Shown here one piece after another: positions 9,122 through 16,119 of a stretch of 16,299 nt of DNA; position 1 is the first letter of the stretch; the number at the start of each line of letters is the position of its first letter. The translations under genes and the position numbers were made by a program. The DNA lies in contig CAMAIG010000008.1 in assembly GCA_945835085.1 (NCBI GenBank), positions 1-16,299 of the forward strand, given 5' to 3'. The notes under the pieces were generated by a model. That model did not search any database. It had not been told where the DNA came from and was given only the letters and a program-made list of their open reading frames with translations. The stretch comes from an uncultured Ruminococcus sp. (GTDB lineage Bacteria; Bacillota; Clostridia; Oscillospirales; Ruminococcaceae).

Positions 9122-9151
9122 AGCACAAAGGTCCTTTCATAATAATATATG

Positions 9152-10900
9152 TTATTTATCCGAGTCCTCCCTGGTGACTCTTTCCCATTCGGGAAGCCGT
9201 ATTTTCCTGCCCTTGACCTTTATCTCGGAAAGGTCTTCGGGAGCGGAGCCGCCGCTCACACTCAGAAGCTCATCGGATTTGTACTTTCCGTCCATCATAG
9301 CTTCAAGAACGGTATTGTATTTAGGCGGAGTAAAGGGCTTGAAATCCCTCTCCTCGGGCAGAGTTTCCGTTCCCGCCGGGGAAATGCCCGACTGTTCCTC
9401 GTTATCATCCTCACCGCTGTCAAATTCGGGAGCAGGAATAAGCTCAGGCTCGGGGAGCGGAGCATTATTCACCGCAGCGATCGCCGCAGCATATGCCTCG
9501 GGCACGGGAGCAGACATGGGCTTGGGCTTAACAAATCGGCTTGTCTTTCCCGCATAGGACTTAGCGGCATTTTCCCAGTAATCGAGGAATTCGTCGATCT
9601 GGTCGGCTTCCGCATTTCCCTCCCGGAAATTCCTCTTCATATCCGAGAGATAACCGGACCATTCCCTGAATTCCCTGTCGCTCATTATCCGACCCGCCCG
9701 CTTGTAAAGCAGACCGTAGACCTTCTGGCAGCGGCGTTCAAGCTCAATGGGAAGCTCTCTGAAAACCTGTTCCTCGGGCTTCTCCTCGGTAATATTTTCA
9801 TCTTTAGTCTTATTTTCATCGGGAATGTCTATGTCGTGCCTGCGGTCCTTATCGTTGTCACGGGGCTTTTCGGGCTGCTTCATAGCAGCGATGCCAAGCT
9901 CCTCGTTAACCATTTCGGCACAGGTAGTGCCGGAGGAATTGACCCTGTTGCAGTAGGGTGATTTTTCTCCTATGTCCCTGATAAAGAATTTCTCGCAGCG
10001 AGGGCACTTGGAAAGATAAATATCCTCCTCGTACATCACTGTAAATTCAAGATCTATCATAGCCTTGAAGCTGTCGGGAACATAAACCTCCTCGGGAATG
10101 CCCGACATTGCCTCCACAGCAAAGCTCATGTCCATATCTCCGGGACGGGGCATATCCTTAACATAGCTGAAAGCGTCAAGAGCAGTCCTGTCACGGTTGT
10201 GGTCGTTAAGATGCCTTTCTTCAAAGCGTTCAGCCCCCGAAAGCACATCTGACAGCCTTCTGTAAACATTTTTCGACACTCTTCCCAGCATAAAAGCTCC
10301 GTCGGGAAGCAGCGACGGTGAATATTTCTTAACGCTTGGCAGCTCTCTCATAGGGCAGCCCGTTTCATTGGCAGCCACAAGAAAAGCAAGGTCGAAATAT
10401 TCACGGCGGGTGCGATATTCCTTCCGTGAGATCATAACATTGTCATCGCACTCATATATAAAGCTCATTTTTGAACGGGCATATTCCTGCATACGGACGA
10501 TGTTTATCCACTGATTGATGCCTCTGCCCGTTTTGTAATCGCTGACACGCCTGAAAATATCCTTCTCGTAAAGGCTTTTGGGAGAGATGCACCTTACCCA
10601 CAGCTCTTCAAGCCCGATACCCTCCGAATGACAGATATAGGCAATTATGCAGTCAAGCACCACAGAGGAAAACTCCGTCTGAATACACGCATTGACATAG
10701 GGGTGGCATTTTGCGAGAGCGCCCAGAGCGACGTTCACCATGTTAGCAGAGATCCTGCCTGTTTTTCTGGCATTTCTGCCCACCTCGATGCACTGCTCCC
10801 AGAAATATGTAAAATCAAACTCACAAAATCTCAGCATTGCTTTTGCAGGCTCCAGCTTGTGAAAGCTGTTGCTGCCGTTTACCGCAAACGTGATCTCCAA
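9152..10900 (-). CDS. Uncharacterised 582-residue zinc-ribbon protein (TTG start)
   Basis: The TTG at 10898-10900 is chosen as start because a near-perfect Shine-Dalgarno, AGAGGAGGG (10909-10917), lies 8 nt upstream. The alternative ATG at 10963 lies upstream of this site and would add 21 residues rich in arginine and aromatics. Residues 1-290 are a mixed, cysteine-containing domain without a match I know. A clear zinc ribbon follows: C299-x2-C302-x14-C317-x9-C327, with KFFI after the first pair. This layout resembles the C-terminal ribbon of DUF6076-type proteins of Clostridia (a guess from motif shape). From about residue 340 a highly charged linker (PEKPRDNDKDRRHD) leads to a helical segment (about 390-460), a Pro/Ala/Glu-rich linker, and a basic C-terminus. 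It is first in the cluster with the 216-residue protein, aroK and the activase, about 88 nt after a predicted sigma-A start. No membrane segments were seen. Confidence 0.8.
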   Translation of the reverse strand: MEITFAVNGSNSFHKLEPAKAMLRFCEFDFTYFWEQCIEVGRNARKTGRISANMVNVALGALAKCHPYVNACIQTEFSSVVLDCIIAYICHSEGIGLEELWVRCISPKSLYEKDIFRRVSDYKTGRGINQWINIVRMQEYARSKMSFIYECDDNVMISRKEYRTRREYFDLAFLVAANETGCPMRELPSVKKYSPSLLPDGAFMLGRVSKNVYRRLSDVLSGAERFEERHLNDHNRDRTALDAFSYVKDMPRPGDMDMSFAVEAMSGIPEEVYVPDSFKAMIDLEFTVMYEEDIYLSKCPRCEKFFIRDIGEKSPYCNRVNSSGTTCAEMVNEELGIAAMKQPEKPRDNDKDRRHDIDIPDENKTKDENITEEKPEEQVFRELPIELERRCQKVYGLLYKRAGRIMSDREFREWSGYLSDMKRNFREGNAEADQIDEFLDYWENAAKSYAGKTSRFVKPKPMSAPVPEAYAAAIAAVNNAPLPEPELIPAPEFDSGEDDNEEQSGISPAGTETLPEERDFKPFTPPKYNTVLEAMMDGKYKSDELLSVSGGSAPEDLSEIKVKGRKIRLPEWERVTREDSDK

Positions 10901-10994
10901 ACGCCGTTCCCTCCTCTGCCAAAAAAATCCATAAACCAATGCAGACAGATACAAGCAGGACATATCTCCTGCTCATATCCGCACACTATAATTA

Positions 10995-11023
10995 ATGATA
11001 ACACATTCTGCGATAAATTTCAA
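10995..11023 (-). promoter_or_regulatory. Sigma-A promoter of the zinc-ribbon/aroK/activase cluster
   Basis: On the minus strand TTGAAA (plus 11018-11023) and TATCAT (plus 10995-11000) are 17 bp apart. TGT before the -10 makes it an extended -10. The predicted start near 10988 gives a leader of about 88 nt to the TTG start codon. It lies between spoVAE and the zinc-ribbon gene and separates the sporulation pair from the downstream cluster. A small AT palindrome, AATTTT-CGC-AAAATT (11025-11039), abuts the -35. Confidence 0.7.
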
Positions 11024-11074
11024 GAATTTTCGCAAAATTTAACCTTGGAAATTGTTCGGCACAAAGGATATCCG

Positions 11075-11434
11075 TTATTTTTCCTTAGACTTGCAGCAAA
11101 GCCCCATAATAAGCCCGAAAAACAGCGCAGCGGCAATTCCTGCGGAGGCAGCGGAAAGACCGCCCGTAAATATTCCCAGTAAGCCCTTTGTATCCACCGC
11201 TTCCTTAACGCCCTCGGCAAGAGCATTTCCGAAGCCCGTAAGGGGCACAGCCGCACCCGCTCCCGCAAAGTCAATGAGGGGACGGTATATCCCGAAGGCT
11301 CCGAGCACCACTCCCGCCACCACAAATGCCGTCAGGATACGGGCAGGAGTAAGCTTTGTGTAATCAATAAGCACCTGTCCCACAGCGCACAGCGCCCCGC
11401 CGATGACAAAAGCCCATATATAATCCATAAGCAT
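11075..11434 (-). CDS. spoVAE: Stage V sporulation protein AE (SpoVAEb type)
   Basis: The 119-residue, glycine/alanine-rich membrane protein (B. subtilis SpoVAEb is about 116) has at least three to four hydrophobic segments. It opens with DYIWAFVIGGALCAVGQVLID and keeps the family phrases TPARILTAFVVAGVVLGAFG and GAGAAVPLTGFGNALAEG. SpoVA proteins form the inner forespore-membrane channel that moves dipicolinic acid into developing spores and out during germination. The ATG at 11434 follows GGGAG in the 21-bp gap after spoVAD. No strong terminator is visible after its stop. No spoVAC is next to it. Expression in the forespore is inferred from the family and from the candidate sigma-G promoter upstream of spoVAD. 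Confidence 0.92.
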   Translation of the reverse strand: MLMDYIWAFVIGGALCAVGQVLIDYTKLTPARILTAFVVAGVVLGAFGIYRPLIDFAGAGAAVPLTGFGNALAEGVKEAVDTKGLLGIFTGGLSAASAGIAAALFFGLIMGLCCKSKEK

Positions 11435-11455
11435 ATTTTCATTCTCCCTTAATGA

Positions 11456-12475
11456 TCAGTCTTTGTGTGCAATATGAACCGCATGGGAGATAGACGGAAT
11501 GCTCTCTCCCTGTTGGGACATTGTAGGGGACATAAGCGCCCCCGTTGCACAGAAAAGTATATTCTTGTATTCGCCGCTTTTGACCTTGTCAAGGAAATAT
11601 CCGCAAAGCACCGACGCACTGCAGCCGCAGCCCGAGCCTCCTGCATGAACGTCCTGATTTTCAAAATCGAATATCATAGTGCCGCAGTCCTTGTAACGGG
11701 GAGCTATCTCAATGCCGTCGTTTGCAAGCAGCTCAATAAGGAGCATTCCTCCCACTCTGCCAAGGTCACCCGTAATGATAAGGTCAAAATCCTCCGGGGA
11801 CATATTCCTGTCGTTCAGATAGGTCTTAATGATATAAGCCGCAGCAGGAGCCATGGCAGCTCCCATGTTGTTGGCGTCCGTCTGACCCATATCCACTATC
11901 TTTCCAACAGCTGCGCCCTTGATGCAGATATGGCTGCCCGAGCCTTCGGGACAGACAATTACAGCCCCCGAAGCGGTGCAGGTCCACTGTGCCGTAGGAG
12001 TCCTTACGCCGCCGTAGGAAAGAGGAAATCTGAACTGTCTTTCCGCAGAGCAGAAGTGAGATGAGGTCACAGCCGCAACATACCCGCCCATGCCCCCGTC
12101 CGTCATAAGAGAAGCAAGGAGCAGGCTTTCCGACATGGTGGAGCAGGCACCGTAAACGCACAGCAGCGGTATCTCCAGATCTCTCAGACCGTAGGAAGTG
12201 GTGGTGCACTGATTGATAAGATCCCCTGCAAACATATAGTTTATGTCGTCCTTAGTTAGACCGCCCTTTTCGATAGCTTTGAGTACAGTGAGCCGCAGAA
12301 GCTCACCCTCGGCGTGCTCCCAGGTGGTCTGACCGAAATAAGTGTCCTCATAGACCTGATCGAAGCATTTGCCCAGAGGGCCGTCCCCTTCCTTCTTTCC
12401 GACTATGGCAGCATAGCTGTGAATTTCGGGGGGAGCCTCCATAACAAAGGTGTTTCGTGATATTCTTTTTGCCAC
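11456..12475 (-). CDS. spoVAD: Stage V sporulation protein AD
   Basis: SpoVAD is the soluble, thiolase-fold, dipicolinic-acid-binding component of the SpoVA channel on the spore inner membrane. The 339-residue product (B. subtilis 338) shows the family phrases VGKKEGDGPLG, FAGDLINQCT, YGACSTMSESLLLAS, VTSSHFCSAERQFRFP, ITGDLGRVG and HAGGSGCGCSASV. The GTG at 12475 is preferred because AGGAGG (12483-12488) lies 7 nt upstream and the resulting N-terminus MAKRISRNTF fits family length. The ATG at 12505 would place the Shine-Dalgarno inside the gene. It is the first gene of the spoVAD-spoVAE pair, transcribed divergently from the amino-acid symporter. In Bacillus and Clostridium the gene normally follows spoVAC; here it does not. 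Confidence 0.95.
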   Translation of the reverse strand: MAKRISRNTFVMEAPPEIHSYAAIVGKKEGDGPLGKCFDQVYEDTYFGQTTWEHAEGELLRLTVLKAIEKGGLTKDDINYMFAGDLINQCTTTSYGLRDLEIPLLCVYGACSTMSESLLLASLMTDGGMGGYVAAVTSSHFCSAERQFRFPLSYGGVRTPTAQWTCTASGAVIVCPEGSGSHICIKGAAVGKIVDMGQTDANNMGAAMAPAAAYIIKTYLNDRNMSPEDFDLIITGDLGRVGGMLLIELLANDGIEIAPRYKDCGTMIFDFENQDVHAGGSGCGCSASVLCGYFLDKVKSGEYKNILFCATGALMSPTMSQQGESIPSISHAVHIAHKD

Positions 12476-12506
12476 AGCATATCCTCCTGTTGTTGGTATT
12501 TGCATT

Positions 12507-12535
12507 TATCATTTCTCCCAAAGCTGCAAATATTC
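12507..12535 (-). promoter_or_regulatory. Candidate sigma-G (forespore) promoter of spoVAD-spoVAE
   Basis: On the minus strand GAATA (plus 12531-12535) fits the sigma-G -35 GHATR. After 17 bp, AATGATA (plus 12507-12513) fits the -10 CATNHTA at all but the first base. Start would be near 12500, leaving a short leader that includes the AGGAGG. spoVA operons are sigma-G targets in Bacillus. The surroundings are AT-rich, so chance similarity is possible. Confidence 0.45.
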
Positions 12536-12597
12536 ATATTTATTAATAATTTATCCTGTGTTAAAAGAATATACATACAAATATGGTAAGATTTTAA

Positions 12598-12606
12598 TGT
12601 TATAAT
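12598..12606 (+). promoter_or_regulatory. Candidate extended -10 promoter of the amino-acid symporter
   Basis: TGT-TATAAT (12598-12606) is a perfect extended -10, but no good -35 lies 16-19 bp upstream (the best is TACAAA at 12576-12581, 19 bp away). The start would be near 12613, so the leader is only about 14 nt and includes the GGAG at 12615-12618. A second overlapping TATAAT (12608-12613) is too close to the ATG to be useful. Confidence 0.5.
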
Positions 12607-12626
12607 TTATAATCGGAGATGATAAC

Positions 12627-14063
12627 ATGACCTTTGACGAGATACTGACTAAGATAGATGATATTGTTTGGGGTATACCCCTTATTGTCCTTATCCTTGC
12701 AGCAGGCGTCCTTCTTTCGGTACGCACAGGCTTTATCCAGATAAGACACCTTCCCAGGTCAATAAGATATATGTTCCAAAAGGATCCTCATAGCGAAGGA
12801 GGAACGGGAGGCGAGGTAAGCGGCTTTGCGGCTCTCTGTACAGCCCTTTCCGCAACCATAGGCACAGGAAATATCGTAGGCGTTGCAACAGCCATCGGAA
12901 TTGCGGCAGGCGGCCCCGGCGCACTTTTCTGGATGTGGGTGGCAGCATTTTTCGGAATAGCCACAAAATATTCCGAAGCATTCCTTGCCGTTAAATACCG
13001 CAATATCGACAGCGAAGGTCATGTTCTCGGCGGTCCCTTCTATTATATCGAAAACGGCATGGGTGCAAAATGGAAATGGCTGGGAAAAATGTTTGCTCTT
13101 TTCGGTGCCTGTGCAGGACTTATGGGAATAGGCACCTTCTCTCAGGTAAACGGTATTTCCTCCGCAATAACAGGTTTTTTTGACCCCAACGGTCAGAACA
13201 CCATAAGCATTCTCGGCAATGATTATTCCGTGGTGACCGTAATTTCAGCCTTTGCACTCGCACTCTGTGCAGGACTTGTAATAATCGGCGGACTTAAAAG
13301 AATAAGCAGCGTAGCCCAGGTAATAGTTCCCTTTATGGCAGTGCTTTATATCATAGCGGTGCTGGTGCTTCTTATCACAAACATCACAAAGATACCCGCA
13401 GCATTAGCCGAGATAATTCAAGGTGCATTCGGCGTAAAGCCTATTGCAGGCGGCGTGCTGGGTTCAATTCTCATATCTATGAGAAGCGGTATCGCACGAG
13501 GAATATTCTCCAATGAATCGGGTCTTGGCTCCGCACCTATCGCAGCCGCAGCCGCAAAGACAAAGGAGCCTGTAAGACAGGGCCTTATCTCCATGACAGG
13601 CACCTTCATCGACACCATAGTTATCTGCACAATGACAGGTCTTTCCATAGTAATGATGGGCTCCTGGGCAAATCCCGAGCTTCAGGGCGTCCAGGTAACC
13701 ACCGACGCATTCACCAAGGGACTGAGCTTTCTCCCCGCAAAGGGCGCTTCCTTCATACTTATGATATGCCTGGTTTTCTTCGCATTCACCACCATTCTCG
13801 GCTGGAACTACTACGGGGAAAGATGCCTTGAATACCTCAGCGGCGGCAAAAAGGGAGCTGTGACGGTTTACCGTATTCTCTATATCCTTGCAGTTTTCAT
13901 CGGTCCATATATGACAGTTTCCGCTGTATGGACAATAGCGGATATCTTCAACGGTCTTATGGCGCTTCCGAACCTTGTGGCACTGTTTGCCCTGAGCGGA
14001 GTTGTAGCAAAGGACACCAAGGACTATTTTGAAAGATTAAAAAACGGCGAGATACCCGATTAA
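12627..14063 (+). CDS. AGCS-family sodium:amino acid (alanine/glycine) symporter
   Basis: The 478-residue polytopic membrane protein, with about ten or eleven hydrophobic segments, carries AGCS family signatures. These are ATIGTGNIVGVATAIG (about 77-92), GGPFYYIENGMG (135-146) and SGIARGIFSNESGLGSAP (287-304). Family members import alanine or glycine with Na+; the exact substrate cannot be told from sequence. The ATG at 12627 follows GGAG with 8-nt spacing and an extended -10 promoter. It is monocistronic, divergent from spoVAD and convergent with the lexA-CPBP cluster, and ends before a 17-bp stem terminator. Nothing in it looks broken or transferred. Adjacency to spore genes might tempt a germinant link, but the promoter looks vegetative. 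Confidence 0.95.
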   Translation: MTFDEILTKIDDIVWGIPLIVLILAAGVLLSVRTGFIQIRHLPRSIRYMFQKDPHSEGGTGGEVSGFAALCTALSATIGTGNIVGVATAIGIAAGGPGALFWMWVAAFFGIATKYSEAFLAVKYRNIDSEGHVLGGPFYYIENGMGAKWKWLGKMFALFGACAGLMGIGTFSQVNGISSAITGFFDPNGQNTISILGNDYSVVTVISAFALALCAGLVIIGGLKRISSVAQVIVPFMAVLYIIAVLVLLITNITKIPAALAEIIQGAFGVKPIAGGVLGSILISMRSGIARGIFSNESGLGSAPIAAAAAKTKEPVRQGLISMTGTFIDTIVICTMTGLSIVMMGSWANPELQGVQVTTDAFTKGLSFLPAKGASFILMICLVFFAFTTILGWNYYGERCLEYLSGGKKGAVTVYRILYILAVFIGPYMTVSAVWTIADIFNGLMALPNLVALFALSGVVAKDTKDYFERLKNGEIPD

Positions 14064-14103
14064 TTAAATACGCACAAGCGAACACAAGGAAATTTAAAAA
14101 GAC

Positions 14104-14143
14104 AGACCCGTCTGACGGTATTTTATTATCGTCAGACGGGTCT
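14104..14143. terminator. Hairpin terminator 1 of the symporter/CPBP convergent gap
   Basis: AGACCCGTCTGACGGTA (14104-14120) pairs over 17 bp with 14127-14143 (one G-T pair), with loop TTTTAT. On the minus strand the stem is followed by GTCTTTTTAAATTT, a good terminator tail. On the plus strand the tail CTTAGTTTG is weaker. It probably ends both the symporter transcript and read-through from the minus-strand CPBP gene. Confidence 0.85.
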
Positions 14144-14282
14144 TAGTTTGTCGAAAAAGTCATAGTATTGTGTCGAACAAAAAATGTCTTTGCAGAATTT
14201 GGCTTCGATACTAACGTTACCGAGCCACAAAACAAAAGAATTTCTGCAATCTCGCCAACGAGTTGGCTTCAGCGACACGCTG
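14144..14282. other. Structured non-coding segment between two identical hairpins; candidate small RNA or inserted element
   Basis: No convincing gene lies here. The segment holds three nested or serial inverted repeats. TTGCAGAA (14190-14197) pairs with TTCTGCAA (14242-14249), enclosing TGGCTTCG/CGAGCCA (14200-14207/14221-14227) around the palindrome TAACGTTA (14212-14219). GCCAA/TTGGC (14254-14267) has tetraloop CGAG. TCAGCG/CGCTGA (14269-14283) has loop ACA and touches the second terminator. TGTCGAA occurs twice (14149-14155 and 14171-14177). The stems followed by a terminator suggest a roughly 130-180-nt RNA on the plus strand ending at 14322, or on the minus strand ending at 14104. No clear promoter is visible for either. 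It may equally be a 3' UTR or the remains of a small mobile element. Confidence 0.35.
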
Positions 14283-14322
14283 AGACCCGTCTGACGGTAC
14301 TTGATTATCGTCAGACGGGTCT
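14283..14322. terminator. Hairpin terminator 2, same stem as hairpin 1
   Basis: The arms 14283-14299 and 14306-14322 repeat the 17-bp stem of hairpin 1 exactly; only two loop bases differ (CTTGAT versus TTTTAT). On the plus strand it is followed by TTATGTTTAT, a modest T-rich tail. On the minus strand the following bases are CAGCGTGTCG, so it would not terminate well in that direction. Confidence 0.7.
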
Positions 14323-14356
14323 TTATGTTTATAAAAAATCTGCTTTTTTCGTTAAA

Positions 14357-15499
14357 TTATCCTCTCAGCTTGTCGGTGACAGGACCGAAGGCGGATATTA
14401 TATCAATGAGATATACTATCAGCAGTATCCAGAATGAAACGCATGAAAGAACGATGGGGAAGGTCCTTTTTCTGTGGTAATCGGTGTATTCGGGGAACTT
14501 TAGCTTTCCCGACGCAAGCACCGCTCCAAGAGCAATAAGTCCGATAAGAGCAAACATTACGATCAATATCGTCCAGCACAGCTGTGAAGCTTCCTCATCA
14601 ATAAAATACTCCACAAATTCCGAGGAGGTAGCACAGGCGTTAATAAACATATGCCCCGCAATGGGCAGGAGCAGCGAGCCTGTCTTTACAGCCGCATAGC
14701 CGAAAACAATGCCTATAATAAATCCGAGAATGGTCTGGAGCAGATTTCCGTGCATCATTCCGAAAATTGCGGCGGAAGCAAAAATGGCAAAGGTCTGGCT
14801 TATGCCGCTGAGCCTTCTGAGAATAACTCCTCTGAACATAAGCTCCTCGGCAATGGGAGCAAGTATCACTCCGCATATTACCTCGGCGATAAAGTATTTT
14901 GTGGAAAAATCCGATTCGGTCAGATAACTCTCCGATAAGGGTGAGATGCCAATGGCGAAAAATCCGGATATCGTAATGTTCTGGAGTATTACAGCGACGG
15001 CATAGGCAAGCATCAGAACGCCGAAAAAGCCTATGGTGAATTTCGCTGTTATTCTTTCGTTGTTGAAATAGCTTCCCAGCCTGCTTCTGCTGACAGTCTT
15101 ATCAAAAAGGAAAATGGAGAAGCACATGATTATGGAGGGAGCGGCTCCCGCAATGCAGTATATCCAGTCTATTATGGCGGTGCCGTCGTCGGTGTAGCGG
15201 AAGTCATATCCCGCCAGTTCCATTATACTGTACATTATCAATGCGAAGATCGTCGAGCCTATGGCATGAAACAAGGCTCTTCCGAAGGTGCCGAAATAGC
15301 TTCTCTTAATGGCAGCCCTTTCGGGAGGGGACACCGACTGCCCGTCATACCGCTGAGGGCTTTCATAAGCGGGCTTGTCGGGGGCATAGGGACGATAGGG
15401 GGGACAGGAGGTGTAGGGCGACTGAAAGCCTGCCTGAGGGGGAACGCCCTGCCCGTTCTGAGGGGTATCGGGTCTGCTTGTATATTCGTTGTTATCCAT
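14357..15499 (-). CDS. CPBP-family intramembrane glutamic endopeptidase (ABI/CAAX-protease fold)
   Basis: The 380-residue membrane protein has the CPBP catalytic motifs: EELMFRG with E218, E219 and R223; FGMMH with H250; and HMFINA with H283 and N287. About eight hydrophobic segments are visible. The first ~65 residues are a soluble, Pro/Tyr/Gln-rich low-complexity tail (for example SCPPYRPYAPDKPAYESP), unlike the compact core. Family members cleave membrane or prenylated substrates or act in bacteriocin immunity and stress signalling; the substrate here is unknown. The ATG at 15499 is preceded by AAGGAG with 6-nt spacing. The gene starts only 10 bp after the lexA stop, so it is cotranscribed with lexA and may share its control. 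Hairpins at 14322 and 14143 end the unit. Confidence 0.9.
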   Translation of the reverse strand: MDNNEYTSRPDTPQNGQGVPPQAGFQSPYTSCPPYRPYAPDKPAYESPQRYDGQSVSPPERAAIKRSYFGTFGRALFHAIGSTIFALIMYSIMELAGYDFRYTDDGTAIIDWIYCIAGAAPSIIMCFSIFLFDKTVSRSRLGSYFNNERITAKFTIGFFGVLMLAYAVAVILQNITISGFFAIGISPLSESYLTESDFSTKYFIAEVICGVILAPIAEELMFRGVILRRLSGISQTFAIFASAAIFGMMHGNLLQTILGFIIGIVFGYAAVKTGSLLLPIAGHMFINACATSSEFVEYFIDEEASQLCWTILIVMFALIGLIALGAVLASGKLKFPEYTDYHRKRTFPIVLSCVSFWILLIVYLIDIISAFGPVTDKLRG

Positions 15500-15509
15500 C
15501 TGAAACTCC

Positions 15510-16088
15510 TTACATATATCTTATAACGCCCACAACTTTTCCGATAATGGAGCAGTCATAGGCAATGATAGGCTCCATGGAATCATTTTCGGGCTGCAGC
15601 CTGTAATGACCGTCTTCCTTGAAAAAGCGCTTTACCGTAGCCTCCTCGCTGTCTACCATGACAGCGGCTATCTCGCCGTTGCGGACATAATCCGACTTTT
15701 CTATTATAACAAAATCACCGTCAAGGATACCTGCATTTATCATGCTCTCTCCACGGATCTTCAGGGCAAAAAGCTCCCCGTCGTAATGCTTGTTGGGCAT
15801 AAAGGATATATATTCCGAAATGTCCTCAAAGGCAGTCACAGGCTGACCTGCTGTGATAGTACCCACAACAGGCAGGCGAAGGGCACTGTTTCCCGCAAGC
15901 TTCAGAGCACGGTTGCGGTTTTCTATCTTTTCGAGATAGCCCTCCTCCACCAGATAGTTTACATATCTTGCGGCAGTGGAGGTGGAGTTGATGTCAAGAT
16001 CACGGCAGATCTCCCTTATGGTGGGAGAATATCCGTCCTCCATGCGCTGTCTGATATATTCATAAACCCTTCTGTGAATATCTTTCAT
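15510..16088 (-). CDS. lexA: LexA SOS repressor
   Basis: LexA represses DNA-damage genes and self-cleaves when RecA is activated. The 192-residue protein has an N-terminal winged helix (about 1-65, with SPTIREICRDLDINSTSTAA as the helix-turn-helix). The Ala-Gly cleavage site is A80-G81 in VGTITAGQP. The catalytic dyad is S115 (IRGESMI) and K153 (EEATVKRFF). The ATG at 16088 is chosen because AAAGGA lies 8 nt upstream and the product begins MKDIHRRVYEYI, as LexA proteins do; an upstream in-frame ATG at 16163 lies inside murC. Its stop is 10 bp before the CPBP protease gene. The 31-bp gap to murC holds no SOS box, so autoregulation is not visible here. The radC-uvrA box at 1188-1201 is a likely target. 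Confidence 0.97.
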   Translation of the reverse strand: MKDIHRRVYEYIRQRMEDGYSPTIREICRDLDINSTSTAARYVNYLVEEGYLEKIENRNRALKLAGNSALRLPVVGTITAGQPVTAFEDISEYISFMPNKHYDGELFALKIRGESMINAGILDGDFVIIEKSDYVRNGEIAAVMVDSEEATVKRFFKEDGHYRLQPENDSMEPIIAYDCSIIGKVVGVIRYM

Positions 16089-16119
16089 GGAAAAAGTCCT
16101 TTCTGAATGATTATCGGTA

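Larger units (their letters stand above)
14104..14322 (+). repeat. Direct repeat of a 40-bp hairpin, 179 bp apart
   Basis: 14104-14143 and 14283-14322 are identical except for two bases, both in the loop. The bases flanking the two copies differ, apart from a shared T immediately 3'. The repeat bounds the structured 139-bp segment described at 14144-14282. This could come from duplication, recombination between members of a dispersed terminator family, or an insertion. Confidence 0.9.

Noticed and set aside
9127..9137. Near-palindrome AAAGGTCCTTT overlapping the ribosome-binding site of the 216-residue gene
   Set aside because: One-base centre cannot form a hairpin loop, and the sequence is explained by the AAAGGA Shine-Dalgarno.
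9149..9961. Plus-strand open frame of 270 codons opposite the zinc-ribbon gene
   Set aside because: It is antisense to a gene with a clear start, Shine-Dalgarno and zinc motif; its translation is low-complexity and unlike any family.
11025..11039. Palindrome AATTTT-CGC-AAAATT next to the -35 of the zinc-ribbon cluster promoter
   Set aside because: AT-rich 6-bp arms occur often by chance in intergenic DNA; position is suggestive of an operator but nothing else supports it.
14168..14437. Short plus-strand open frame of 89 codons across the hairpin region
   Set aside because: It crosses terminator hairpin 2 and enters the CPBP 3' end antisense; there is no ribosome-binding site and the start is poor.
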